A model generated the notes under the pieces. It did no database searches, had not been told where the DNA came from, and saw nothing but the letters and a program-made list of their open reading frames with translations. This document shows positions 17,185 through 25,844 of a stretch of 64,000 bases of DNA, piece after piece. Source of the stretch: CADCWK01 sp965218235 (GTDB taxonomy: Bacteria; Chloroflexota; Chloroflexia; Thermomicrobiales; UBA6265); assembly GCA_965218235.1 (NCBI GenBank), contig OZ244595.1:1773269-1837268 (forward strand), written 5' to 3'. Both the position numbers and the translations under genes were made by a program. Position 1 is the first letter of the stretch. Each line of letters starts with the position of its first letter.

Positions 17185-17766
17185 ATGCCCTACGACACGC
17201 AGTCCGTCGAGGTCCAGGCGGAGAACTCGAGTGGGCGCGACATCACGGCCGACGACGCCGTTCGCATCGAACAGGTGCTCTATGCACTGCCCGATCTCTG
17301 GCAGGCCTACCAACGCCGAATCCTTAGACAGCGACACTTCAACGGCGTGACGACCGGGCAGGTGCGCCTGCTCATCGCCCTCATGCGTCACGCGCCCTGC
17401 TCGGTTGGGACGGTCGCCAACGCGCTGAATATCTCGATGGGCGCGGCCAGTGAGAGCGTCGACAAGCTGGTCGAGCTCAGCTACATCACGCGCAAACACA
17501 GCAGGATCGACCGGCGGCAAGTCATCCTCGACCTGACGAGCGAGGCTCGCGACATCGCGGCGTCGGTCCGGGAGATGCGGATCAACCAGATATCCGACGT
17601 CTTCGCGCAGATGACTCCAGAGGAGCGGGACGGATTCATCAAAGGGTTGAACCTGTACCGTGACGTCCTGGCGAACTTCCCGCTGGTCGCCGACGAACCG
17701 GCCAGTGCCAGTCCGCCCGAGAACGGGAGTGTCGTCGATCCGGGAGCGACCGAGGCGGCTCGATAG
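17185..17766 (+). CDS. MarR family transcriptional regulator
   Basis: This 193-residue winged-helix protein has a helical dimerisation N-terminus and then 'VTTGQVRLLIALMRHAPCSV'. The recognition region is 'ISMGAASESVDKLVELSYIT' (about residues 90-110), followed by the wing 'RKHSRIDRRQVILDLTSEA'. The C-terminal 25 residues are low in complexity. ATG 17185 follows AGGACAG; the frame is open upstream to 17005, but those codons overlap the promoter. It probably regulates itself and perhaps neighbours. Ligand unknown. Confidence 0.85.
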   Translation: MPYDTQSVEVQAENSSGRDITADDAVRIEQVLYALPDLWQAYQRRILRQRHFNGVTTGQVRLLIALMRHAPCSVGTVANALNISMGAASESVDKLVELSYITRKHSRIDRRQVILDLTSEARDIAASVREMRINQISDVFAQMTPEERDGFIKGLNLYRDVLANFPLVADEPASASPPENGSVVDPGATEAAR

Positions 17767-17927
17767 CCAGCCGCACCGGCATGCTCACTCTCTGGACGCT
17801 CGACCCACTGGACCGGATCCTTCTCGCCGATCATTGTGACCGACCGCAAGGCAACTCCCTCGAGTTGACCGCAACTTGACCGCTCCAGCCCGATTGGTTT
17901 GGCCATCGATCCTGCCGATATCGACGA

Positions 17928-19097
17928 CTACTTTGACGCCCCCGCGCGTTGGCGCTGGAGAGCGACTCGGTCGACGCCGGTCTTCAGCTCGGCCCGCAGC
18001 CGGAGATTGTCGATGATCATCGCACGGGAGAGGACGCCCACCGGACGCCCGTCGCGAACCACCGGAACCTGCGAAACGCCACGCTCCGTCATCACCTGGA
18101 GTGCCTCGGTAAGCGGGGTATCGGGGCCGACGGCCACAACCCGCGTCCAGGGCACCATCGCCTGGTTGGCGGGAACCCAGTCCCAGCGCTCCCTCGGCGT
18201 CCGGACGATGTCCGTCAGGCTCAGGATTCCGCGAGGGACGCCGTCATCCGTAACGACGAAGAACCGCTCACCCATCCCAAGCACGCGCTCGTCGACGATC
18301 TGACGAATCATCTGCCGGCTGGACACCATCTGAATATGGTCATCCATCGCCTGGTGCGTCGTCACGTCATTGAGGAGGGCGTTCATCCCGGATTGGGCGC
18401 CGACGAGACCCGAGTTTCCCTGGATGAACCAGCCGATCGCCAGCAGCCAAAGTCCAGGAAGGAATTGACCCTGGAGGATCAGAAGGACGGCGATCGTGAA
18501 GAGCACGAAGCCGACGATCTGGCCACTCTGGGCGGCGCGGACGTTCGCCCGATCCTTGCTGCCGGTGCGCTGCCAGACGGCGGCCCGCAGGATCCGGCCG
18601 CCATCCAGGGGGTAGCCCGGAATGAGATTGAAGAGGGCCAAAAGGAGATTCGCGACGCCGAGGTAAATTAGCGGTGCCTGAATGACCGGCTGGTCGACCG
18701 CCGTCGCCAGCAGCCCGAGCAGCAGAAAGGCGACGGCGAGCACGAAGCTGACGGCCGGTCCGGCCGCGGCGATCCGCAGTTCGGACTTCGCGGTGTCCGA
18801 CTCGCTACCGAGTTCCGCGATTCCGCCGAAGACGAGGAGCGTGATCCGCTTGACCTCAACCCCGAGGCGCTGGGCGACGATCGCATGACCGAACTCATGA
18901 GCCAGGATCGAGGCGATGTAGAGGGCGGCGGTGACGGCTCCGATCAGCCACTGCGCTCCGGGACCGAGGTCCGGATAGGCCTCAGGCGACAAGCCCGACG
19001 CGATTGACCATGCCAGCAGGACGAAGATGATCGCGAGGCTCCAGTGCAGGAAGATCGGGATGCCCCGGAAGATACCCAGGCGAAACGATGAACCCAC
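17928..19097 (-). CDS. Site-2 protease family (M50) metalloprotease with CBS domains
   Basis: This 389-residue intramembrane zinc protease has HEFGH at 67-71 inside a transmembrane segment and the second zinc motif 'FNLIPGYPLDGGRILR' with Asp165. About six membrane helices fill residues 10-225, and two CBS domains follow at about 240-375 ('TPLTEALQVMTERGVSQVPV'), which usually bind adenine nucleotides. It matches the CBS-containing S2P/SpoIVFB-like group. The start is GTG 19097, since no ATG fits; an AAGGGG lies about ten bases upstream. It is convergent with the MarR gene and lies downstream of the pentose phosphate operon on the same strand. Confidence 0.9.
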   Translation of the reverse strand: MGSSFRLGIFRGIPIFLHWSLAIIFVLLAWSIASGLSPEAYPDLGPGAQWLIGAVTAALYIASILAHEFGHAIVAQRLGVEVKRITLLVFGGIAELGSESDTAKSELRIAAAGPAVSFVLAVAFLLLGLLATAVDQPVIQAPLIYLGVANLLLALFNLIPGYPLDGGRILRAAVWQRTGSKDRANVRAAQSGQIVGFVLFTIAVLLILQGQFLPGLWLLAIGWFIQGNSGLVGAQSGMNALLNDVTTHQAMDDHIQMVSSRQMIRQIVDERVLGMGERFFVVTDDGVPRGILSLTDIVRTPRERWDWVPANQAMVPWTRVVAVGPDTPLTEALQVMTERGVSQVPVVRDGRPVGVLSRAMIIDNLRLRAELKTGVDRVALQRQRAGASK

Positions 19098-19157
19098 GGC
19101 GACCCGACCCCTTTCGACCCCATCCCGGTCCAGCTGACGGGCCTCGCGGATGAGTCT

Positions 19158-19436
19158 TTATGCGACGACGACGCCGTGCCAGAACGCGACATGATCCTTG
19201 ATCTGGGCAGCCTCTGGCTTGGGGGCCGGGTAGTACCAGGCGGCGTCCTCATTGGTCTTCCCGTCGACCGAGATCGAGTAGTAACTCGCCTCGCCCTTCC
19301 AGGGACAGGTGCTATGCGTTCCACTCTCGACGATGACCGACGGGTCGAGCGTGGTCAGCGGAAAATAATGGTTGCCTTCGACGACGACCGTCTCGTCACT
19401 CTCGGCGATCGTCTTGCCGTTCCAGGATGCCTTCAC
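19158..19436 (-). CDS. DUF427 domain protein
   Basis: This 92-residue protein is a near-complete DUF427 domain: 'KASWNGKTIAESDETVVVEG', 'YFPL', 'STCPWKGEASYYSISVDG' and 'DAAWYYPAPKPEA' follow the family's beta-sandwich pattern. Biochemical function of the family is not established. GAGGG eight bases before GTG 19436 decides the start, and the longer frame to 19601 overlaps rpiA. It is the last gene of the pentose phosphate cluster, 76 bases after rpiA. Confidence 0.85.
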   Translation of the reverse strand: MKASWNGKTIAESDETVVVEGNHYFPLTTLDPSVIVESGTHSTCPWKGEASYYSISVDGKTNEDAAWYYPAPKPEAAQIKDHVAFWHGVVVA

Positions 19437-19512
19437 TGCGCAGACCCTCTTTCGATTGGATGGATTTCGATTGACCGGACATGACATGCCGTCTGGAACC
19501 AAAAGCGCGCAA

Positions 19513-20256
19513 TCAACGCGCCACGGCGGGATCGAGTTGACGGACCGTCCCATCGCCACCGGCGACGTAGGCGGCGTGAGCGATTCCGAGGAACAGACCA
19601 TGATCGACGACGCCCGTGGTCGTTTTGATGGCCAGCGCCGTGGCAGCCGGCTCGGCCAGCGGACCGGTCGCGCAGTCGATGATCAGGTTCTGACTGTCGG
19701 TACGGTACGAAGTGGACGACACATCCGCGACCCCGGCGGTCAGTCGCAGGCGCGGGTGGAGACCAAGGGCTTCGAGACGGGCCAGCGTTCCCGCCCACCC
19801 CAGTGCGACGACTTCCACTGGCAGTGGCATCCGGCTCCCCAGTCGCGTGACCAGTTTGGCCTCGCCGGCGATCAGAACGAATCGCGCGCAGGACAGGGCG
19901 ACGAGTTTCTCGAACAGCAGCGCCCCACCCCGCCCCTTTGTCGCGTTGAGCGCCGGGTCGATCTCGTCAGCACCATCCAGTCCGACCTGAATGGTGTCGC
20001 CGGAATCCAGCACGTCGTCGAGGGTCCGAACTCGGATCCCGATCGAACGGGCCAGGTCGGCGGTGCGCTGGCTGGTCGGGACGCCGACGATGCTCAACCC
20101 CTCCGCGACCCGCCGACCGAGCTCCCGAACCAGGGCCTCCGCCGTCGAGCCAGTCCCGAGGCCGACGAGCATGCCCTCCTGGACCTCATCAGCCGCCACC
20201 TGAGCCAGGGCGGTCAGGGCCGGATCCGGTTGAGGTACGGCCGAACTACTGGTCAT
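19513..20256 (-). CDS. rpiA: Ribose-5-phosphate isomerase A
   Basis: This 247-residue enzyme interconverts ribulose-5-phosphate and ribose-5-phosphate. Visible motifs are 'GLGTGSTAEALVRELG' (phosphate-binding), 'VGLDGADEIDPALNATKGRG' with the catalytic acidic residues, 'LFEKLVALSCARFVLIAGEA' and 'TTTGVVDHGLFLG'. ATG 20256 gives the normal RpiA length; its coding region overlaps the end of pgl by 11 bases, indicating translational coupling. Seventh gene of the minus-strand pentose phosphate operon. Confidence 0.93.
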   Translation of the reverse strand: MTSSSAVPQPDPALTALAQVAADEVQEGMLVGLGTGSTAEALVRELGRRVAEGLSIVGVPTSQRTADLARSIGIRVRTLDDVLDSGDTIQVGLDGADEIDPALNATKGRGGALLFEKLVALSCARFVLIAGEAKLVTRLGSRMPLPVEVVALGWAGTLARLEALGLHPRLRLTAGVADVSSTSYRTDSQNLIIDCATGPLAEPAATALAIKTTTGVVDHGLFLGIAHAAYVAGGDGTVRQLDPAVAR

Positions 20257-21043
20257 TCGACGCGGCCGACTGGCGGGCGAGGTCGGTAGCGGCGGCCTCA
20301 TCGACCAGCCAGAGCAGTTCGCCATCCGTCGGTCGGATGATCTGCGACGGCAGGGTATCGACATCGACCGGACCGTCCAGCACCTTCGCAAGGGTCTCGG
20401 CCTTGCCGGAGCCACCGACCAGGAAGGCGACGCGTTGAGCGGCGTTGACGACCGGCGCGGTCAGCGTGAGTCGGGTGGTGTCGAGCTTCGGAACATAGTT
20501 GGCGACGACGAAGCGCTCCGTTTCATGGATCGCGGCCGTGCCGGGGAAGAGCGACAGGGTGTGCCCGTCGTCACCCATGCCAAGGAAGACGAGATCGAAG
20601 CGCGGCGCGACATCGGTCTCGTTGAAGACCGTTTTGAGCTGGGTAGCGTACATCTCAGCGGCAAGGCCGGCGTCGCGGACCGTGGTCGGAAACGGATTGA
20701 TTCGGCTCGGCTCGACGTCGACCGTGTCGAGGAACGTGCGGCGTGCCTCACCGGAGTTACTTTCCGGGTTGTCCTCCGGGACGAAACGCTCATCGCCCCA
20801 GAAGAACTCGATGTTCCGCCACGGGATCGTCTCCTGGTACGGCGGCCCGGCCAGCAGCTGCCCCATCCGTTTTGGGGTGGATCCCCCCGAGAGGGCGATG
20901 TAGGCATGACCAGTCGCACTCGCCACCGTCTCGGCCAGGAGTGCGGCCGCGGCCTGAGCCAGTGCCTCGCCGTCGGCATAGACCCGGACCGTCCCTCGCG
21001 GTCCGTAGTCGATCGTCCTGGTTGGAACCCCGGTCACACTCAT
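20246..21043 (-). CDS. pgl: 6-phosphogluconolactonase
   Basis: This 265-residue lactonase of the DevB/Pgl type hydrolyses 6-phosphogluconolactone, the product of zwf. Family motifs are 'IALSGGSTPKRMGQLLA', 'NIEFFWGDERFVPEDNPESN' and 'LGMGDDGHTLSLFPG'. I prefer ATG 21043, which has GGGAG six to seven bases upstream. An ATG at 21103, right at the opcA stop, has no ribosome binding site. It overlaps rpiA by 11 bases at its end. Confidence 0.92.
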   Translation of the reverse strand: MSVTGVPTRTIDYGPRGTVRVYADGEALAQAAAALLAETVASATGHAYIALSGGSTPKRMGQLLAGPPYQETIPWRNIEFFWGDERFVPEDNPESNSGEARRTFLDTVDVEPSRINPFPTTVRDAGLAAEMYATQLKTVFNETDVAPRFDLVFLGMGDDGHTLSLFPGTAAIHETERFVVANYVPKLDTTRLTLTAPVVNAAQRVAFLVGGSGKAETLAKVLDGPVDVDTLPSQIIRPTDGELLWLVDEAAATDLARQSAASNDQ

Positions 21044-21104
21044 TGCGCACTCCCTGTCAGGTAGGGCGGTTCGCCCGTTCGGCGATTCGACCGTCGAGTT
21101 CATG

Positions 21105-22376
21105 TCAGCGGCGCGCGAAGGCCGTCGCGACGGTGGCGAGTGCGTCGGCGAAGACCGAATCATGCCCCGGACCCTGCAACACGCGCTCGAGGAGGGCCGA
21201 GTCTCCGCTGTCCTGGACGACGACGTGCCGGGTCATGGGTTGATGGCCCGGCACTGTCGAGGTCGTGACGAGCTCGCGCTCATTGAACTGCTCGACGAGG
21301 TAGGAACTCGTCGCCGCGCCAGTCGAGAGAATGGCGACGCTGGCGATACCCGATGCCGACGCCCGTGGTGCCACCGGCTGGAGTCGCACCACGACCGGGA
21401 AGGGTTGGCGGGAGGTGAAGACGAGCCTTAACCCTGCTGAGGTTCTGGTCGCATCACCATCGAGTCGCCAGCCGAGCCGGGAGGCCAGCCAGCCGACCAG
21501 CAGGATCGCGCTGGCCTGACCGGCGCTCTGGCCCGGCGCCGGATCGACAACGTACTCGATCGTGACGGCATTGACCGACGTCAGGGCATCCGGGTGCGGC
21601 GGAGCATCGTAGAACTGGGCGATCAGGTTCCGCCAGTCGAGCAGGCGCGACCAGGCCATGTCGACGAGCACAGTCGAACTCCGTCCTGGCTGGGCGTCGA
21701 GGGTGGAGAGGCTCATCAGCCCTCGGGCGACGTCGCCGAAGACGGCGGAGTCGACGATCACGCGGTCGCTGCTCGCGGCGAGGTCCCGGAACATCCCGAG
21801 GTCGTACTGGAGATCGCCCAGCCACCACAGCACGATCGGAAGATCTGGCACACAGAGCGGAACGGCGGTGCTGGCCGGGTTGCCCAGGCGCCGGGGACCA
21901 CCGGTTATGGTCACCGACTCGAAGTGCCCGACGTGCGGGCCACCGGAATCGGCCGGAATGAGACGCGTCGTAATGGTCAGGGGACCGTCATCCACGGCCG
22001 TGGAGGGCGGGAGCCGGTCCAGGGCGGGGTCCGATGCGACGGTGATCGCCCGGGTCGGGTAATGCGTCTGGAGACTATCAATCGCCACCGTGGCCCGGTC
22101 GGCCTGGGCCGCCGATCGGGCACAGGTCAGGAGACTGGTCGTGTTGGTCCGGGCGTAGGAGCCCGGCCCGGTCGCCAGATCGGACTGATCGAGTTCACCA
22201 ACGGTGCGGTTGATCCCGCTGAGCCGACGAGGGCGGGGACCGTTGAGCCGGAGCCAGAGCCCGGTCAGCCGGGAGTTGATCCGGTTGGCGTCGACGATGG
22301 TAGCCCGCCAGGTTTCGGACGGCGTCAGGTCGCGAACGATCGAGGAAGAGGTACGGCGATCCGTCGAACTGATCAT
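21105..22376 (-). CDS. opcA: Glucose-6-phosphate dehydrogenase assembly protein OpcA
   Basis: This 423-residue OpcA-family protein is known in cyanobacteria and actinobacteria as an allosteric activator or assembly factor of glucose-6-phosphate dehydrogenase. Features include 'ARTNTTSLLTCARSAAQADR' in the N-terminal part, the central 'CVPDLPIVLWWLGDLQ', 'SSDRVIVDSAVFGD' and 'LLDWRNLIAQFYD', typical of the family. It lies directly downstream of zwf on the same strand (133 bases), the expected context. N-terminal 50 residues before the conserved part are polar. Confidence 0.88.
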   Translation of the reverse strand: MISSTDRRTSSSIVRDLTPSETWRATIVDANRINSRLTGLWLRLNGPRPRRLSGINRTVGELDQSDLATGPGSYARTNTTSLLTCARSAAQADRATVAIDSLQTHYPTRAITVASDPALDRLPPSTAVDDGPLTITTRLIPADSGGPHVGHFESVTITGGPRRLGNPASTAVPLCVPDLPIVLWWLGDLQYDLGMFRDLAASSDRVIVDSAVFGDVARGLMSLSTLDAQPGRSSTVLVDMAWSRLLDWRNLIAQFYDAPPHPDALTSVNAVTIEYVVDPAPGQSAGQASAILLVGWLASRLGWRLDGDATRTSAGLRLVFTSRQPFPVVVRLQPVAPRASASGIASVAILSTGAATSSYLVEQFNERELVTTSTVPGHQPMTRHVVVQDSGDSALLERVLQGPGHDSVFADALATVATAFARR

Positions 22377-22509
22377 GTCTCGCTCATCGTTCCTGCCCGG
22401 CTGCCTCGGTCGACACTGCGGAGCCGAATGCCGAGCGACAGGACTGGACAGCTCTCGGGGAACCGAGTGTCATCGCCAGCCGGCTGCGGGGTTGGACGAT
22501 CCGATATCG

Positions 22510-24147
22510 CTATGGACGCCGCCACTGGTAACCATCCTCGCGGAGCATCGCGTCAGCTTCAGGTGGACCCCAGGTGCCAGACTCGTAGAGCCGGGTCGGC
22601 GAGACCCCGTCGTCCCAGCCATCGAGCACAGGCTGGACGATGCCCCAGGCCGTCTCGACCTCGTCACGGCGCTGGAACAGCGTTGGGTCACCAAGCATGG
22701 CGTCGAGGATCAGGCGCTCATAGGCGTCCGGACTCGTCTCGCCGAAGGTTGAGCCATAGTAGAAATCCATCGGGACATTCCGAAGCCGGTTGGTCGGACC
22801 CGGCACCTTGGCGGCGAACCGGATCGCGATTCCCTCGTCCGGCTGGATCCGCATCGTGATGACGTTCGAGTCCGGAGCGGTGTCGCCGAGATTGCGGAAC
22901 ATCAGGTGCGGCACGTTCTTGAAGGTGATGGCTATCTCGGTTACTCGCCGGGGAAGACGCTTGCCGGTGCGCAGATAAAAAGGAACATTGGCCCAGCGCC
23001 AGTTGTCGATCTCGAGTTTCAGGGCGACGTAGGTCTCGGTCAGAGAGTTCGGCCGGACGCCGCGCTCGGCGAGGTAGCCCTCGACCTGCTGCCCGCCCAT
23101 GAAGCCGGGTCCATATTGACCCCGGATCGCCCGGAGCTCAACCTGTGGACCGATCGGCGGCACGACGGAACGGAGGACCTTGACCTTCTCGTCCCGGACC
23201 TCGTCCCCCCGGAAGACGGCGGGCGGCTCCATCGCGACGACCGTCAGCAACTGGAGCAGGTGGCTCTGGACCATGTCACGAAGGGCGCCGGAGTCCTCGT
23301 AATACCCGCCGCGCCCCTCGACACCGATCGACTCGGCGGCGGTGATCTGAACCTGCTCGACGTAGCTGCGGTTGAAGACCGGCTCGAACAGGATGTTGGC
23401 GAACCGAAACGCCATCACGTTCTGAACCGTCTCCTTGCCGAGGTAGTGGTCGATCCGGAAGATCTGCTGCTCGCTGAAAACCGTTGCCATCTCCTGGATC
23501 AACTGGCGGGCGCTCTCGACGTCGTGGCCGAAGGGCTTCTCGACGACGACCCGGTTCCAGCGCTCGCGCGGATCCGAGTAGATCTCGCGCCGCTCGGCGA
23601 TCCCGGAACTGCCGAGGTTCTCGATGATGTCCGGAAAGTAGGTTGGCGATGTCGCCAGGTAGAACAGACGATTGCCCTGCGTCCGGCGCTCGGTGTCGAT
23701 CGTCTCCAGCCGGGCGGCCAGGTCGGTGTACGTCTGGGACTCGGCGAAGTCACCCTGGACGTAGAACAAGCCCTGACTGAACAGCTTCCAGGCCTCGTCG
23801 GTAACCGGCGTCCGGGCGCCGCGAACGACGGCGGCCCGCATCTCCTCGCGGAAGTCGTCGTCGCTCCATGGCCGGCGGGAGACTCCGACGATCGAGAAGC
23901 CTTCAGGCAATGGATGACCGATGGCGAGGTCCCAGAGCGAGGGCATCAGCTTCCGGGCGGTCAGATCGCCGGTCACACCGAAGATGACCATGACACATGG
24001 GTCCGGCGTCCGTTCCGCATGCATCCCGGCGCGGAGCGGGTTGTCGATCGGAGCGAAGTCATCGAACAGGTTCCGGCCGCCGCCGGTGGACCCCTGTGTT
24101 GGAAGGATGTCGGCCACCGTCGGGGCTGGAGCCTGGGTGCTGGTCAT
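22510..24147 (-). CDS. zwf: Glucose-6-phosphate 1-dehydrogenase
   Basis: This 545-residue first enzyme of the oxidative pentose phosphate pathway makes NADPH. The coenzyme motif is 'FGVTGDLTARKLMPSLWDL' (residues 56-74), the glucose-6-phosphate site 'RIDHYLGKETVQN' (231-243) contains catalytic His234, and 'VVEKPFGHD' is at 201-209. The first 45 residues are an extra polar N-terminal extension. AGAGG seven bases before ATG 24147 supports the start. Placed between gnd and opcA, with 167 bases before it. Confidence 0.95.
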   Translation of the reverse strand: MTSTQAPAPTVADILPTQGSTGGGRNLFDDFAPIDNPLRAGMHAERTPDPCVMVIFGVTGDLTARKLMPSLWDLAIGHPLPEGFSIVGVSRRPWSDDDFREEMRAAVVRGARTPVTDEAWKLFSQGLFYVQGDFAESQTYTDLAARLETIDTERRTQGNRLFYLATSPTYFPDIIENLGSSGIAERREIYSDPRERWNRVVVEKPFGHDVESARQLIQEMATVFSEQQIFRIDHYLGKETVQNVMAFRFANILFEPVFNRSYVEQVQITAAESIGVEGRGGYYEDSGALRDMVQSHLLQLLTVVAMEPPAVFRGDEVRDEKVKVLRSVVPPIGPQVELRAIRGQYGPGFMGGQQVEGYLAERGVRPNSLTETYVALKLEIDNWRWANVPFYLRTGKRLPRRVTEIAITFKNVPHLMFRNLGDTAPDSNVITMRIQPDEGIAIRFAAKVPGPTNRLRNVPMDFYYGSTFGETSPDAYERLILDAMLGDPTLFQRRDEVETAWGIVQPVLDGWDDGVSPTRLYESGTWGPPEADAMLREDGYQWRRP

Positions 24148-24281
24148 GATTCAACCTCTGAGCGTGAGCGGCCCTTCGCCGGCGACTCGTCCGTGTGGGG
24201 GAGAGCCGAGGCGACCGTCTCCCAAGCATCGAAGATGACAAGGTACTAGGGTCCTGGCCAGGAAACCAGCCCGACGGGCAC

Positions 24282-24307
24282 CTGTCGCTGACACGTTTCC
24301 AGCGACA
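24282..24307 (-). other. Intercistronic hairpin between gnd and zwf
   Basis: A perfect 9-bp stem, CTGTCGCTG (24282-24290) with CAGCGACAG (24299-24307, allowing the 8-9 base loop), begins eight bases after the gnd stop on the minus strand. No T run follows, so a processing or stability element is likelier than a terminator. Confidence 0.4.
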
Positions 24308-24314
24308 GATCGGA

Positions 24315-25826
24315 TCAGGTATTCGTGGTCTTGTTCTCGATCGCCGGTCCGGTCGGCTCCATCCACTCGGTGTGGAAGACGCCCTCTCGATCCACCCGCC
24401 GATACGTGTGGGCTCCGAAGAAGTCCCGCTGCCCCTGCACAAGGTTGGCCGGAAGTCGTGCCGTGCGATAGGTATCGACGTAGTCGAGCGCGGCGCTCAT
24501 CGCCGGACACGGGATGCCGTAGGCGCGGGCCGTGACGACCGCGCGGCGGAGGGCCGGCAGGGCGTTGTTGATTGTCTCGACGATGTGGGGCGCGACGAGC
24601 AGGTTCTCCGGCTGGTCATCACGGTCGGCGAAGGCCATCCGGATCGGGTCGAGCAGTTTCGCCCGGATGATGCAGCCACCCTTCCAGATCCGGGCGATCT
24701 CGGACAGGTTGAGGTTCCAGTTGTACGTCTTCGACGCCGCGCTGAGCATCGCCAGCCCCTGGGCATAGGACGAGACCTTGGCGACGTAGAGGGCGTCCTC
24801 GAGCGTCGCCAGCAATTCACGACGCTTGTGCTCGTCGAAGACGGTCGGGGCGTCGTGGTCGTGCTCGGGGCCGCGCAGGAGATGGCTGGCCCGGACGCGC
24901 TCCTCCTTCCGGCTGGACATGGATCGGGCCATGACGGCGGCGTCGATCGTCGGGATCGGCGTGCCGAGGTCGAGCGCGTTCTGGCTGGTCCAGCGTCCCG
25001 TGCCTTTCTGCTCGGCGGCATCGAGAATGATGTCGACGAGCGGCTTGCCGGTCTCAGGGTCGATCTTGTCGAGGACCTTGGCGGTGATCTCGATCAGGAA
25101 GCTCTCGAGCTTGCCCTCGTTCCAGTCCCGGTAGACCTCGGCCATCTCCGGAGCGGACATGCCCATCGCCCGGCGCATGATGTCGTAGGTCTCGGCAATG
25201 AGCTGCATGTCGCCGTACTCGATGCCGTTGTGAACCATCTTGACGTAGTGACCGGAGCCGCCGGGGCCAATGTGGGTGACGCACGGCCCCGCCTCGGTCT
25301 TGGCGGAGATGGCGGTCAGCATCGGTTCGAGCTCGGCGTAGCCCTCGGCCGGGCCGCCCGGCATCAGGCTGGGACCGTAGAGCGCGCCCTCCTCGCCGCC
25401 GGAGACGCCCATGCCAATGAAGCGGAATCCCTTGGCCTCCAGTTCGGCGGCGCGCCGGTCCGTGTCGGTGAACAGCGAGTTGCCGCCGTCGATGATGACG
25501 TCGCCCGGATCGAGATAGGGCTCCAACTGCGCGATGACCGCATCGACCGGTGCCCCGGCCTTGACCATCAGCAGGATCCGGCGGGGCGTCCGCAGAGCGG
25601 CGACGAATGACGGGATGTCGCGCTCGCCGCTCAGGTTCGTCTTGTCGGTGTGCTGGGCGAGGAACTCGTCGGTCGTGGCGGTCGTCCGGTTGAAGACCGT
25701 GACCGGAAAGCCATTGCGAACGACGTTGAGGGCAAGGTTCTCGCCCATGACACCGAGTCCGACCAGACCGAGATAGGCGAGATCGCCGCTGGCGACGTCG
25801 GGCCCCGAAGACTGGGTTGCGGTCAT
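24315..25826 (-). CDS. gnd: 6-phosphogluconate dehydrogenase (decarboxylating)
   Basis: This 503-residue enzyme oxidatively decarboxylates 6-phosphogluconate to ribulose-5-phosphate. The Rossmann motif 'GLVGLGVMGENLALN' is at 20-34, the signature 'IIDGGNSLFTDTDRRAAEL' at 111-129, and the catalytic segment 'GPGGSGHYVKMVHNGIEY' includes Lys196 and Asn200. Length and the C-terminal helical domain match the long (dimeric) form. AGAGGG precedes ATG 25826 by about ten bases, and the start is 18 bases after the transaldolase stop. Confidence 0.95.
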   Translation of the reverse strand: MTATQSSGPDVASGDLAYLGLVGLGVMGENLALNVVRNGFPVTVFNRTTATTDEFLAQHTDKTNLSGERDIPSFVAALRTPRRILLMVKAGAPVDAVIAQLEPYLDPGDVIIDGGNSLFTDTDRRAAELEAKGFRFIGMGVSGGEEGALYGPSLMPGGPAEGYAELEPMLTAISAKTEAGPCVTHIGPGGSGHYVKMVHNGIEYGDMQLIAETYDIMRRAMGMSAPEMAEVYRDWNEGKLESFLIEITAKVLDKIDPETGKPLVDIILDAAEQKGTGRWTSQNALDLGTPIPTIDAAVMARSMSSRKEERVRASHLLRGPEHDHDAPTVFDEHKRRELLATLEDALYVAKVSSYAQGLAMLSAASKTYNWNLNLSEIARIWKGGCIIRAKLLDPIRMAFADRDDQPENLLVAPHIVETINNALPALRRAVVTARAYGIPCPAMSAALDYVDTYRTARLPANLVQGQRDFFGAHTYRRVDREGVFHTEWMEPTGPAIENKTTNT

Positions 25827-25844
25827 CTGCTGAGTTCCCTCTGG

